Counted from the stretch's first letter, positions 24,286 through 33,579 are shown. The stretch is 64,000 nt of DNA from an uncultured Lachnospiraceae bacterium (GCA_910579735.1 CAJTUZ010000006.1:62001-126000), one strand, 5' to 3'. Notes: generated from the letters alone by a model not told the origin. A program made the numbers and translations.

Positions 24286-25062
24286 TTACATGGCGGCATC
24301 CTGTCCTACGTCTTCTAACGGAATAAAGGCATCTTCCGCACTGGTATAGGTCTCCAGTCTGGTGATCCGGTAAGCTTGCAAAGTAAAGGGAATCTTGCAG
24401 AAATCGCAAAGCGCGTTTAACACCATGGACGGTTTGATATTGCCGCTGCTGCTTGCGTTGACAAGCATGTAAATGGCAGTGGTTTTAAGGGCGGCGTCTT
24501 CTCTTCCCATGAACGGACTGGGCGTTTCTTTTAGCGACAGTTCATAAATGGCCGGTTTTAGATCCAGCTCGATGGTGCTTTTTTTGGTCTGTTTCGTTAC
24601 CGGAATCTGCTCCTGCGCACAAAATGCTTCCAGTTTCTGCGCTAAATTTTCTAAGGCAAACAAATCGGCAGTCTCAGTGCCGCTGATTTGATCAAGGCAG
24701 TTTTTACTGCCGGAAATCTGATATCCTGCCGCCGCAACGCTTGCCATAGCATTTTTGACCGTATCGGGAAGCACTTTTACCGACAGGATATCCATGCCAT
24801 CGACCATAACCCGGCCTAGCGCCTGTTTCATAAGCTCCGTGGAGGTATAAGAATTTACTTCAATATCCAGATATTCTCCTGCGCTTTCAATACCGACGCC
24901 AAGAGGCGCGGCAAAGGACATGATCTGGTGCGGACTGAAGCCTTCCGAATATTTAATGTCGATATCGGCCCGGCGGATCGCCTTTTGGAAAAAACGCATA
25001 GTATCCAGATGACCGATAAATTTCATAGTACCGTATTTTGCAAATTTGATCCGAATTTTCAT
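24286..25062 (-). CDS. TIGR03936-family protein (DUF2344), radical-SAM partner
   Basis: A 258-residue protein of the DUF2344 type, of unknown biochemical role. The N-terminus has RIKFAKYGTMKFIGHLDTMRFFQKAIRRA and IKYSEGFSPHQIMSFAAPLGVGIES, characteristic of the family. It lies 21 bases after the TIGR03960-type radical SAM gene; in other genomes the two occur adjacent or fused, which implies joint action. The shared neighbourhood with rng and rplU suggests an RNA- or ribosome-linked job, but that is inference. Confidence 0.88.
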   Translation of the reverse strand: MKIRIKFAKYGTMKFIGHLDTMRFFQKAIRRADIDIKYSEGFSPHQIMSFAAPLGVGIESAGEYLDIEVNSYTSTELMKQALGRVMVDGMDILSVKVLPDTVKNAMASVAAAGYQISGSKNCLDQISGTETADLFALENLAQKLEAFCAQEQIPVTKQTKKSTIELDLKPAIYELSLKETPSPFMGREDAALKTTAIYMLVNASSSGNIKPSMVLNALCDFCKIPFTLQAYRITRLETYTSAEDAFIPLEDVGQDAAM

Positions 25063-25083
25063 ATCAATAACCGTGCCTTTCTG

Positions 25084-27000
25084 TCAGTTTGTGGGGAGTG
25101 TCCCTTTTTCCGGACCTGTAACGGCAGTGTCCCGTTCCTGCGTACAGATACCCCCTCCGAAGCGGTTTGCGCCGCATCCCTGGCACTGGGCGCGGCAGTT
25201 TGGCGATGTGTCTTCCGACTGTGCTTTTTTCCACTCACGCAGAAGAAATTCTTTCGTGACGCCGCAGTCTAAAAAATCCCAAGGGAAAATTTCGTCATCT
25301 TTTCTCTCGCGTACCGTATAAAAATCGGGATCAACGGCACAGTTTTCAAAACCGGACATCCAAATATCATAGTGAAAACATTCGCTCCAGGAATCGAACA
25401 TGCAGCCGTTTTGATAGGCATATAAAATCACATTTGCAAGTTTTCTGTCACCTCTTGCAAGAATTCCTTCCAGTACGCTGACGTCTGCTTCATGCCAATT
25501 GTACTTGATGCTCTTTTGATTGAGCTGTTCCATGATGCCTTTTCTGGTCTGGTATGCTTTTTCAATAAATTCTTCTTTCGTGCACATTTTCGCCCACTGA
25601 AACGGCGTAAAAGGCTTGGGAATAAAGAAAGATGTACTTGTCACGATCTGTACTCTGCCGTTTATACGCTTGTCCTTGGGCACAATTTCGTAAAAGAGCG
25701 CGGCAATCTTATTTGACAGATCACCGATGCCCCGAATGTCCTCTTCATTTTCCGTCGGAAGGCCGAGCATAAAATATAATTTGACACGGGTCCATCCGCC
25801 CTCAAATGCAAGCGCTGCGCCGTTTAAAATGACTTCCTCGGTCAATCCCTTGTTTATGACATTTCTAAGCCTCTGACTGCCTGCTTCGGGCGCAAAAGTA
25901 AGGCTGCTCTTCTTCACATCCTGTACCTTACTCATAACGTCTAAAGAGAATGCGTCGATACGAAGAGAGGGAAGCGAAATATTGATATGTTTTTCCTTAC
26001 ATTCCTGCAATAGGAACTGGAGCAGTTCATCGAGTGCGGAATAATCACTGGAACTTAAGGAACTGAGTGAAATTTCTTCATGGCCTGTATTTCTCAGCAT
26101 TTCCAACGCATATTGCTTTAATACCGAAACGTCGCGTTCTCTGACCGGACGGTATAGCTGTCCTGCCTGACAGAACCGACAGCCTCTGATACAGCCGCGC
26201 TGTATCTCCAGTACGGCGCGGTCTTGTGTGACCTGAATAAAAGGGACGACAGGCTTTGTCGGATAATAGGTGTCCGATACATCCATGACGATCTCTTTCA
26301 ATATCGTATCGGGCGCTTTGTCATACCGTTTTTTTCGTCCTTTGATCGTGCCATCGGGGTTATATTCCTCTTCATAAAAAGAAGGAACATAGATACCCGG
26401 AAGTTCGGATGCTTTTTGCAGGAAATCCAGACGGCTCCCGCCGGCCTTTTTGTTTTCTTTATAAATATCCAGAAGTCTGCGGTACTGGGTTTCTCCTTCG
26501 CCGATGTAGAAAAGGTCGAAAAAGTCCGCAATCGGTTCCGGATTATAACTGCAGGGGCCGCCGCCGATCACGATCGGGTCGCATTCCCGGCGTTTTGCTG
26601 CCTGCAGCGGAATCTGCGAAAGATCCAGTATCTGCAGTATATTGGTATAACACATCTCATATTGAAGCGTTATACCAAGAAAATCCATATTTTTTACGGG
26701 CTGCTGTGATTCGAGGGCGAACAGGGGAATCTTTTTTTCCCGCAGGATGGCATCCAGATCCAGCCAGGGAGAATATACCCGTTCGCACCATACATCATCC
26801 CAGGAATTCAACATACTGTATAGGATCTGGATGCCAAGGTGTGACATACCGATCTCATAAATATCGGGAAAACACATGCAGAAGCGGACATCCACTTTCC
26901 AGGCGTCTTTCATAACGGAATTGACTTCGTTTCCGATATAACGGGCCGGTTTTTCCACCTGCATCAATATTTTATCTGACAGTGCTAAATTTTTTACCAT
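25084..27000 (-). CDS. TIGR03960-family B12-binding-domain radical SAM protein
   Basis: A 638-residue radical SAM enzyme of unknown reaction. An N-terminal cobalamin-binding-like domain (about 30-200, with CFPDIYEIGMSHLGIQILYSMLN and IGGGPCSYNPEPIADFFD) precedes the radical SAM barrel. The 4Fe-4S motif CIRGCRFCQ (CxxxCxxC) lies near residues 265-275, within RGCIRGCRFCQAGQLYRPVRERD. A Cys-rich end (NCRAQCQGCGANRFGGGIC) could bind a second cluster or zinc. It overlaps the upstream membrane-protein gene by seven bases. Confidence 0.9.
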   Translation of the reverse strand: MVKNLALSDKILMQVEKPARYIGNEVNSVMKDAWKVDVRFCMCFPDIYEIGMSHLGIQILYSMLNSWDDVWCERVYSPWLDLDAILREKKIPLFALESQQPVKNMDFLGITLQYEMCYTNILQILDLSQIPLQAAKRRECDPIVIGGGPCSYNPEPIADFFDLFYIGEGETQYRRLLDIYKENKKAGGSRLDFLQKASELPGIYVPSFYEEEYNPDGTIKGRKKRYDKAPDTILKEIVMDVSDTYYPTKPVVPFIQVTQDRAVLEIQRGCIRGCRFCQAGQLYRPVRERDVSVLKQYALEMLRNTGHEEISLSSLSSSDYSALDELLQFLLQECKEKHINISLPSLRIDAFSLDVMSKVQDVKKSSLTFAPEAGSQRLRNVINKGLTEEVILNGAALAFEGGWTRVKLYFMLGLPTENEEDIRGIGDLSNKIAALFYEIVPKDKRINGRVQIVTSTSFFIPKPFTPFQWAKMCTKEEFIEKAYQTRKGIMEQLNQKSIKYNWHEADVSVLEGILARGDRKLANVILYAYQNGCMFDSWSECFHYDIWMSGFENCAVDPDFYTVRERKDDEIFPWDFLDCGVTKEFLLREWKKAQSEDTSPNCRAQCQGCGANRFGGGICTQERDTAVTGPEKGTLPTN

Positions 27001-27449
27001 ATTTGTGTAATTCCTTCTGTAATGTCGCTTAATTGTGTATCTGCGTCGTATATTTGAAAGTAATCGTTGGAGATCATTCCGTAAATGTCGCTCATGGAAT
27101 AACCAAAGATCTTATACTGTCCTGCGTCGCATAACAAAAATCCGATAAACAAAAAGATGGCTGCGGCCATGCGGAGTTTAAAGGTGCTTGGAGAAGGCGG
27201 TATCTGATCCGGCGCATTTTCGTCCTGACGCAGATATTCCTCTTTCCACGGCGATTCTCCTTTTGACCATAGCGGCGGCATGGAGTCCGTGCCATAGAGG
27301 ATTTTTTCCCGCTGCCTGATCTTCATTCGGTTATCCATATTTTCTTCCCGTATATATTGTGCGAGCTGCATCTTCTTTTCAACCGGCACCTGTTTTCTGT
27401 TGTTTGGGTTTCCGCTTCCTGAACTTAGCGTTTCTTTGTTCATCTGCAT
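26994..27449 (-). CDS. Hypothetical single-pass membrane protein
   Basis: A 151-residue protein I cannot assign. The first about 90 residues are hydrophilic and charged, then one membrane helix follows (about 93-112, MAAAIFLFIGFLLCDAGQY) and a short acidic outside tail (YFQIYDADTQLSDITEGITQIW). No signal peptide is seen. The start at 27449 is uncertain; an ATG two codons later (27443) is equally possible. Its stop overlaps the start of the radical SAM gene, so it heads that operon. Confidence 0.75.
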   Translation of the reverse strand: MQMNKETLSSGSGNPNNRKQVPVEKKMQLAQYIREENMDNRMKIRQREKILYGTDSMPPLWSKGESPWKEEYLRQDENAPDQIPPSPSTFKLRMAAAIFLFIGFLLCDAGQYKIFGYSMSDIYGMISNDYFQIYDADTQLSDITEGITQIW

Positions 27450-27517
27450 TCCAACCTGTATGTCTTTTTAAAACCATTTTATGATTTACGGGCGGGAAAA
27501 AGAACGTGCTTATCTGC

Positions 27518-28798
27518 TTATCGTTTTGCCAGTTCCGAAGTGATCTCCTCCCAGGTGACGCCTTTTTCCGCCATTAATACCATCATGTGATAGAGAAAAT
27601 CGGAAATTTCGTATTTGATTTCATTTGCATTCGGGTTTTTGGCAGCGATCACAATCTCGGTCGCTTCTTCCCCCAGTTTTTTCAGGATTTTGTCCAGTCC
27701 TTTATCAAAGAGATAATTCGTATAGGAACCCTCTTTCGGATGCAGTTTCCTATCCTGAATAACGCCGAATACCTGTTCAAATACACGCAGAGGGTTGCTT
27801 TCTTCATAGTCCCTGCACATGACCTCATTGAAGAAACAGGAATGCGCGCCGGTATGACAGGCTGCCCCGATCTGTGATACCTTGGCAAGGATCGTGTCCT
27901 TATCACAATCCGCCGTTAAGGATTTGACATACTGGTAATGGCCGCTTGTTTCGCCTTTGACCCATAGTTCATCCCGGCTTCGGCTGTAATAGGTCATCTT
28001 GCCGGTTTTGAGCGTCATATGATAGGCTTCTTCATTCATATAGGCTACCATGAGTACTTCATCGGTCTTATAGTCCTGTACGACGACCGTTATATGTCCG
28101 TCGGAATTTAACTTAAATTCTTCCCAGGGGATCCGGGATTCATACGTATTGACCGGAATGCCGTTCGTCTGACAGAGCGTTTTTACCGCAGTAAGTTCTT
28201 TGGCGTTTTCATTGATGGCGTATCCGGAGATACCGCATATATTCTGCCTGGAAAGCAGTTCCAGTATTTTGTCAAGAGAAACTTCCGGTACGGATACGAT
28301 CATGGGAAACCTGGAGACGGCGACCGCTTCTTTGATGCAGCGTTCTTTGACAAGGATCAACTCTTCCACGTAGTCCGCAAGCAGCGGTTCGTTATCCGTG
28401 ATCTCCGATACTTCCGAAATGCAGGCCACGATCTTGTCTTTGCCGAATTTGTCCGAGACTTCTTTGGTGATCCTGATATTGCCTTCTTTAGAATAGTTTA
28501 AGGCTGCTTTTTTGCAGCCTGCATAGATCAGTTTCTTGATGTCTTCCATGCGGTGTACGTTTCCGGCGCCGATCACGGGGATTTCCGCTTCCGTACAGAT
28601 GCTTTTGATGATATCGAGAGCCTCTTCATGCTCCGTATCTCCTGCGGACAGATCATATACGATCAATTCATCCGCATTATTATTGCTGTAAAATCGGGCA
28701 AGCGCCGCCGGATTAGTGTCTAAGATCGTATGATCCGAAAAATCCCTGACGGCGTTTCCTTTATATAAGTAAATACATGGAATTAATTTCTTGTACAT
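27518..28798 (-). CDS. hisIE: HisIE with an N-terminal HisF-like domain (fusion)
   Basis: Carries out two steps of histidine synthesis: phosphoribosyl-ATP pyrophosphohydrolysis (HisE) and phosphoribosyl-AMP cyclohydrolysis (HisI). The 426-residue protein has three parts. Residues about 1-215 form a HisA/HisF-like half-barrel-type domain (KLIPCIYLYKGNAVRDF, PVIGAGNVHRMEDIKKLIYAGCKKAAL). About 223-330 is HisI, with ADCDKDTILAKVSQIGAACH and SCF as metal sites. About 336-426 is HisE, with LGEEATEIVIAAKN. In the HisF-like part the two catalytic Asp positions are Tyr10 and Ser128, so cyclase activity is unlikely. The ATG overlaps the hisB stop (TAATG). Confidence 0.92.
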   Translation of the reverse strand: MYKKLIPCIYLYKGNAVRDFSDHTILDTNPAALARFYSNNNADELIVYDLSAGDTEHEEALDIIKSICTEAEIPVIGAGNVHRMEDIKKLIYAGCKKAALNYSKEGNIRITKEVSDKFGKDKIVACISEVSEITDNEPLLADYVEELILVKERCIKEAVAVSRFPMIVSVPEVSLDKILELLSRQNICGISGYAINENAKELTAVKTLCQTNGIPVNTYESRIPWEEFKLNSDGHITVVVQDYKTDEVLMVAYMNEEAYHMTLKTGKMTYYSRSRDELWVKGETSGHYQYVKSLTADCDKDTILAKVSQIGAACHTGAHSCFFNEVMCRDYEESNPLRVFEQVFGVIQDRKLHPKEGSYTNYLFDKGLDKILKKLGEEATEIVIAAKNPNANEIKYEISDFLYHMMVLMAEKGVTWEEITSELAKR

Positions 28799-29388
28799 TA
28801 TGCAAGGCTTCCTTTCGTGCTTAATACGTCTGCTATTCGCGGGTCTTTTTGCGTTGCTTCGTCCAAGGCCTTGGCAAATGCCTTAAACATGGCTTCTATC
28901 ATATGATGGGTATTTTCTCCCGAAAGCATCTGAATATGAATGTTCATACCCGCACTGTAGGAAAGCGCGTAGAAGAATTCCCGCACAAGCTCTGTTTCCA
29001 GTGTGCCGACGCATTCTGTTTTGAAATCGCAGGCAAAGTTAAGATAAGGTCTGCCGCATAGATCGACGGCGCACAGACAAAGCGCGTCATCCATCGGAAG
29101 AATGAAAAAACCGTAACGCTTCATGCCGGCCTTATCGCCTGCGGCTTCTTTTATGGCCTGTCCAAGTACGATGCCGGTGTCTTCTACCGTATGGTGGCCG
29201 TCTACCTGCAGATCTCCATTGACTGATAAAGTCAAATCAAAAAAGCCATGTCGGGCAAATCCCTCCAGCATATGATCAAAGAAACCGATACCGCTTGCAA
29301 TTTCACTCTTTCCCGTACCATCGAGCGTTAAGGAGAGGCTTATGTCCGTTTCTTTTGTTTTTCTTTGCAGTGTGGCTGTTCCTGCCAT
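28798..29388 (-). CDS. hisB: Imidazoleglycerol-phosphate dehydratase
   Basis: Dehydrates imidazole glycerol phosphate to imidazole acetol phosphate. At 196 residues it is the monofunctional form without the phosphatase domain. Metal-binding signatures are FFDHMLEGFARHGFFDL, QVDGHHTVEDTGIVLGQA and the later NIHIQMLSGENTHHMIEAMFKAFAKAL. It lies 57 bases after hisD and overlaps hisIE by one base. Confidence 0.97.
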   Translation of the reverse strand: MAGTATLQRKTKETDISLSLTLDGTGKSEIASGIGFFDHMLEGFARHGFFDLTLSVNGDLQVDGHHTVEDTGIVLGQAIKEAAGDKAGMKRYGFFILPMDDALCLCAVDLCGRPYLNFACDFKTECVGTLETELVREFFYALSYSAGMNIHIQMLSGENTHHMIEAMFKAFAKALDEATQKDPRIADVLSTKGSLA

Positions 29389-29445
29389 GATCCGTCATCC
29401 CTTCTATCGTTTATTGTCGCACGGCAATGAGATAAGCGGCCGTGC

Positions 29446-30738
29446 TTATTTCTCAAAGCGCACTTTTATGGAATTGGCGTGAGCCGTCAGTCCTTCTTTT
29501 TCGGCAAACAGCTCGATATCTTTGTGTGCGCGTGTAAGCGCTTCTTTCGAATAAGAAATAATGCTTGTTTTTTTCATAAAATCATCGACGCAGAGCGGTG
29601 AAAAGAATCTGGCCGTCCCGTTTGTCGGCAGGATGTGGTTGGGCCCCGCAAAATAGTCGCCAAGGGGTTCCGAAGAATATTCACCAAGGAAAATAGCGCC
29701 TGCATTTTCAATCCGTGTCATGATTTCGTAAGGATTCTTTGTTAAGATCTCCAAGTGTTCGGATGCAATGGCATTTGCAGCCGAAACAGCGTCATCCATG
29801 GAATCGGCAAGTAAAATATAACCGTAATTTTCCAGTGATTTCCGCATGATATCTTCTCTCGACAATTCTTTTAAAAAGCCGTCTATCTGTGCCTGAACTT
29901 CCTTTGCCAGCGATTCGCTTGTCGTAATCAGAATGGCGCTGGCAAGTTCGTCATGTTCCGCCTGTGAAAGCAGATCGGCAGCTACATAGCGGGGATTTGC
30001 CGTTTCATCGGCGATCACAAGGATTTCGCTGGGGCCGGCAATGGAATCGATGCTCACATAACCGAAACATGCCTTTTTGGCCAGTGCAACGAAAATATTG
30101 CCGGGCCCCGTGATTTTATCAACTTTCGGGATGCTTTCCGTTCCGAATGCCATTGCGGCAATGGCCTGTGCGCCGCCGATTTTATATATTTCATCGACGC
30201 CCGCTATTTTGGCGGCGGCAAGCGTGCCGGGATTGACTTTGGCATCCGCTCCGGCAGGCGTTGTCATAATGATCTTCCCAACGCCTGCAACCCTGGCAGG
30301 GATCACGTTCATTAACAGACTGCTCGGATAAGCGGCTTTACCGCCGGGAACATAGACGCCGGATATGGCGATCGGCAGGATCCTCTGTCCGAGGATCGAA
30401 CCGTCGGGTTTCGTATCGATCCAGCTGTTGCGCAGCTGCTTTTTATGAAAGGCAGTGATATTGTCCGCAGCGCGCTTCATCACGTCCAGGAAATCTTTGT
30501 CTGTACGGGAATACGCCTCTTCTATTTCGGCTTCGGTTACCTTGAGCGTATCGGCGGTAATATCCCATTTATCAAATTTGCTGGTATAGGCAAAGACAGA
30601 AGCGTCGCCGTTTGTTCTGACGTCATCGATGATCCTGGAAACAGTGGATTCATATGCTGTGTAGTTGTTCGGGCTTCTTTTTAGTAATGTATTCAGTAAA
30701 TCCTGCCTGGAAGAGGCAGTCAATTTGATTGTTTTCAC
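29446..30738 (-). CDS. hisD: Histidinol dehydrogenase
   Basis: Oxidises histidinol to histidine in two NAD-dependent steps with a zinc ion. The 430-residue protein shows VPGGKAAYPSSLLMNVIPA, KITGPGNIFVALAKKACFG, the GPSEILVIADETANP block, the LLSQAEHDELA zinc/base motif, the EHLEILTKNPYE segment, and GPNHILPTNGTARFFSPL. It lies between the SIMPL-domain gene (25 bases upstream) and hisB. Confidence 0.97.
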   Translation of the reverse strand: MKTIKLTASSRQDLLNTLLKRSPNNYTAYESTVSRIIDDVRTNGDASVFAYTSKFDKWDITADTLKVTEAEIEEAYSRTDKDFLDVMKRAADNITAFHKKQLRNSWIDTKPDGSILGQRILPIAISGVYVPGGKAAYPSSLLMNVIPARVAGVGKIIMTTPAGADAKVNPGTLAAAKIAGVDEIYKIGGAQAIAAMAFGTESIPKVDKITGPGNIFVALAKKACFGYVSIDSIAGPSEILVIADETANPRYVAADLLSQAEHDELASAILITTSESLAKEVQAQIDGFLKELSREDIMRKSLENYGYILLADSMDDAVSAANAIASEHLEILTKNPYEIMTRIENAGAIFLGEYSSEPLGDYFAGPNHILPTNGTARFFSPLCVDDFMKKTSIISYSKEALTRAHKDIELFAEKEGLTAHANSIKVRFEK

Positions 30739-30763
30739 GTTTATGTCTCCTGTTTGGTTTATC

Positions 30764-31648
30764 CTATTTTACACTGTAATTTAATTTGACGGTGATCGAG
30801 GCGGTCTTTTGTCTGGAACTGGTATTAAATGTACCGCCGTAGCTGTAGTCGGAATTGGTATTCTGAGCGGTGATCTGGAAAACGCCGAGATTGGCCGTTA
30901 ACAGTTTATCCAGCGTGGCGCCTGTTCCCTCTGCCATAATATCGATCCTGTCTTTGGCATTCTGCGTTGCCTCTTCGATCAGCTGCAGTTTCAGTTCGTT
31001 TAATTTCGTATAGTAGTATTCCGGACTGTCCGAGTTAAATTCCACGTTGGCTTCGATCAGCTGCGTAATGTCACGGGAAATATTGTCCACTTTATCGACG
31101 TCATTTGAGGTAACGCAAATCTCCTGATATAAGTCGTAACCATCTTCATATCTGCCGATCTCGTATCCCTCATCATTATATTCATAACGGTATCTTTTGG
31201 AAATACTGATGGAACCAAATACCATTTCGTCGTCCGTCACGCCGTTTTCCACCAGATAATCTTCAATGACCTCCGCATCTTTTTTCAGACGCTGGTATGC
31301 CGACTGTGTCGAAGAGCCGTATGCGGAGAAACTGCCTCTCCAGACAATCAGATCCGCTTCAAAATCACAGCTTGCAGAACCCGTCGCGGTCAATCCGCCG
31401 CTGCCGGAGGACTGTTTGTATGTCACCAACCGTCCGGACATGATGGTGACGCAGATGATGGCGCATATGCCTGCAATCAATGCAATAACGATTCCTTTGT
31501 ATTCTTTCATGATATTCTCCTTTTTCACAATTGCGGTACTTTCCGGTACAATTTGCTTCCGTTCTTTGGTTTCTTCCTGCCGGTACGGAATATTTACCGT
31601 TTCCGCCGCGGCGGTTTCCTGTGTGGCATTATTTTCTTTTTCCGCCAT
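30764..31648 (-). CDS. SIMPL-domain (DUF541) membrane-anchored protein
   Basis: A 294-residue protein with a hydrophilic 46-residue N-terminal part, one membrane helix (about 51-69) and an extracytoplasmic SIMPL/DUF541 domain (about 83-294). The domain shows TATGSASCDFEADLIVWRGSFSA-type repeats and DRIDIMAEGTGATLDKLLTANLG. The family's function is largely unknown. Two in-frame starts each have a strong ribosome site: 31648 behind AAGGAGGGG, and 31510 behind AAGGAG, which would begin just before the membrane helix. It sits between hisG and hisD, an unexpected place for an envelope protein. Confidence 0.85.
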   Translation of the reverse strand: MAEKENNATQETAAAETVNIPYRQEETKERKQIVPESTAIVKKENIMKEYKGIVIALIAGICAIICVTIMSGRLVTYKQSSGSGGLTATGSASCDFEADLIVWRGSFSAYGSSTQSAYQRLKKDAEVIEDYLVENGVTDDEMVFGSISISKRYRYEYNDEGYEIGRYEDGYDLYQEICVTSNDVDKVDNISRDITQLIEANVEFNSDSPEYYYTKLNELKLQLIEEATQNAKDRIDIMAEGTGATLDKLLTANLGVFQITAQNTNSDYSYGGTFNTSSRQKTASITVKLNYSVK

Positions 31649-31720
31649 AATCCCCTCCTTCTTTCCTAAGCCTGCGGCAACAGTTTATAAACGCCGCCGG
31701 CACCGATGCAGTTGCTTGTT

Positions 31721-32368
31721 TTATCCAAGATTCTGCCTTAACAGTGTGATCAGCTTCTTGATCCGGTCCGGTTCCATCTGCATGCTGACCTGATTGACGA
31801 TCATACGTGCCGATAAAGGACAGATCTCTTCCAATACTTCCAGTCCGTTTTCTTTTAAGGTGGAACCTGTCTCTACGATATCGACGATCACATCGGAGAG
31901 ACCTACAATGGGACCAAGTTCAACAGAGCCGTTTAATTTAATAATATCTACGGTCTGATGCTTTTTATTATAAAAATAGTCTTTGGCAATATTCGGATAT
32001 TTGCTTGCCACGCGGATCATTTCATGGTGTTTTAAAAGTTCGGCGGCGCTCGCCGGACCGCAGACACACATACGGCAGCTTCCAAAGCCCAAGTCCAGAA
32101 CTTCGTAAACATGTCTGTTTTCTTCCATGATCGTGTCTTTGCCGACAACGCCGATATCCGCCGCGCCGTATTCCACATAAGTCGGTACGTCCGGTCCTTT
32201 GGATAGGAAAAAGCGCAGTTTCTTTTCCTCATTGACAAAGATCAGTTTTCTGGAATTTTTATCAGTCATTTCTTCGCATGTAATGCCGATATTTGCCAGT
32301 AATTCCATTGTTTTATTTGCAAGTCTTCCTTTTGCCAGTGCAAAAGTAAGATATCTGTCTTCACTCAT
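31721..32368 (-). CDS. hisG: ATP phosphoribosyltransferase, short form
   Basis: First step of histidine synthesis: joins ATP and PRPP. At 215 residues it is the short form, which lacks the C-terminal regulatory domain and needs HisZ as partner; hisZ is directly upstream, 17 bases away. Signatures are TFALAKGRLANKTMELL at the N-terminus, KGPDVPTYVEYGAADIGVVGKDTI and the PRPP-binding EVLEEICPLSARMIVNQVS segment preceded by DIVETGSTLKENGL. Feedback control by histidine through the HisG-HisZ complex is expected from the family. Confidence 0.97.
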   Translation of the reverse strand: MSEDRYLTFALAKGRLANKTMELLANIGITCEEMTDKNSRKLIFVNEEKKLRFFLSKGPDVPTYVEYGAADIGVVGKDTIMEENRHVYEVLDLGFGSCRMCVCGPASAAELLKHHEMIRVASKYPNIAKDYFYNKKHQTVDIIKLNGSVELGPIVGLSDVIVDIVETGSTLKENGLEVLEEICPLSARMIVNQVSMQMEPDRIKKLITLLRQNLG

Positions 32369-32385
32369 ATCATTTTACGCCTTTC

Positions 32386-33504
32386 TCATTTGCCTTCAGC
32401 CTGCACCAGTTCTACATAGTAGCCATCTGCACGCAGTTTCTTTGCTTCATTCAATGCTTTTTTAAAGTTATCGGCATGATAAGTTACCCGGGTACGCTTC
32501 TCTATGCCTTTTACCGTGATATTCTGTCTGTTCATTGCCAGGAGCAGATCGTCTACCGCGATCATGAAGCCGATAGAGGGCGACTCTTTCCCGAAACGGC
32601 CAAGCAGCGTGTCGTACCGGCCTCCCTTGACGATAGCGTCTCCTACACCATATGTATAGGCTTTGAAAATAATGCCCGTGTAATAATTATACTTGCTTAA
32701 CATGGTAAGGTCAAAAGAAATATATTTTTCCACTCCGTAATCGCAAAGGATATTATAAACCTGCTCAAGCCGCTCGATGGCATGCTTGGAGCGGGAATTG
32801 TTTACAGCCTTCCCGGCTTCTTCCAATGCTTCGACAGAACCGAAAAGATCGCTTGTTTTCAGCAGGAGCTCTTTATCTTTCAGGCTGACGTTTTTATGGA
32901 TTAACAGGTCTTCCGCCCCGAAATAGTTTTTGCCGGAGATCAGTTCCCGCAGTGTGAGTTCCGTTTCTTCGTCCAATCCTGCTTCTGCGCAGATTCCTTT
33001 GAAATATTCAAGATTGCCGATGCTCACCTGGAAATCATGAAGCCCTGCATGCAGGAGCGCTTCTATCGTTAGGGCAATCATTTCCGCGTCTGCATGGACG
33101 GAAGCGTCGCCTACAAGTTCCGCCCCCATCTGTGTGGCTTCTTTCAATTTTCCCTGCAGATTGGAAGTATTGATAAACGTATTTCCCTGGTAACAGAAAC
33201 GGATCGGTACCGCTTCATCCATAAAATATTTTGCCGCGCATCTGGCGATAGACGGAGTAAAGTCAGGCCGGAGCACAAGCGTATTTCCCTCTTTATCAAA
33301 AAATTTGTATAGTTCCTTAGAGGGCGTCGTCCCTACCTCCTTGGAAAAAACGTCAAAAAATTCAAAAGTCGGTGTCTGAATATCGCGGTATCCGTAAGAA
33401 AGGAACTTTTCATGCAAAAGCCGTTCCACTTCCATTTTTATCTCTTTTTCATCACCGTAGATGTCTCTGACGCCTTCCGGTGTATGGACCAGTTGTCTGT
33501 TCAT
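32386..33504 (-). CDS. hisZ: ATP phosphoribosyltransferase regulatory subunit HisZ
   Basis: A catalytically inactive paralogue of histidyl-tRNA synthetase that activates short HisG and confers histidine inhibition. The ATG at 33504 is preceded by GGAG and gives 372 residues starting MNRQLVHTPEGVRDIYGDE. Class II synthetase-like features are present (YGYRDIQTPTFEFFDVF, LRPDFTPSIARCAA, YNYYTGIIFKAYTYGVGDAIVKGGRYDTLLGRFG). The tRNA anticodon-binding domain of a true HisRS is shortened. It is the first gene of the his operon, behind a strong promoter. Confidence 0.95.
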   Translation of the reverse strand: MNRQLVHTPEGVRDIYGDEKEIKMEVERLLHEKFLSYGYRDIQTPTFEFFDVFSKEVGTTPSKELYKFFDKEGNTLVLRPDFTPSIARCAAKYFMDEAVPIRFCYQGNTFINTSNLQGKLKEATQMGAELVGDASVHADAEMIALTIEALLHAGLHDFQVSIGNLEYFKGICAEAGLDEETELTLRELISGKNYFGAEDLLIHKNVSLKDKELLLKTSDLFGSVEALEEAGKAVNNSRSKHAIERLEQVYNILCDYGVEKYISFDLTMLSKYNYYTGIIFKAYTYGVGDAIVKGGRYDTLLGRFGKESPSIGFMIAVDDLLLAMNRQNITVKGIEKRTRVTYHADNFKKALNEAKKLRADGYYVELVQAEGK

Positions 33505-33579
33505 TGTCTGTATATACTCCTTTTGCTTTAATGTTGTAAAGTGGTGATTCGCTGCCATATCAGCGAAGTAAATATCTGT

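Noticed and set aside
27518..28798. Functional HisF cyclase activity in the hisIE gene
   Set aside because: Both catalytic Asp positions of HisF are replaced (Tyr10, Ser128).
33505..33579. T-box or histidine attenuator in the his leader
   Set aside because: Only about 70 bases, no T-box sequence, no His-codon run and no terminator hairpin were seen.
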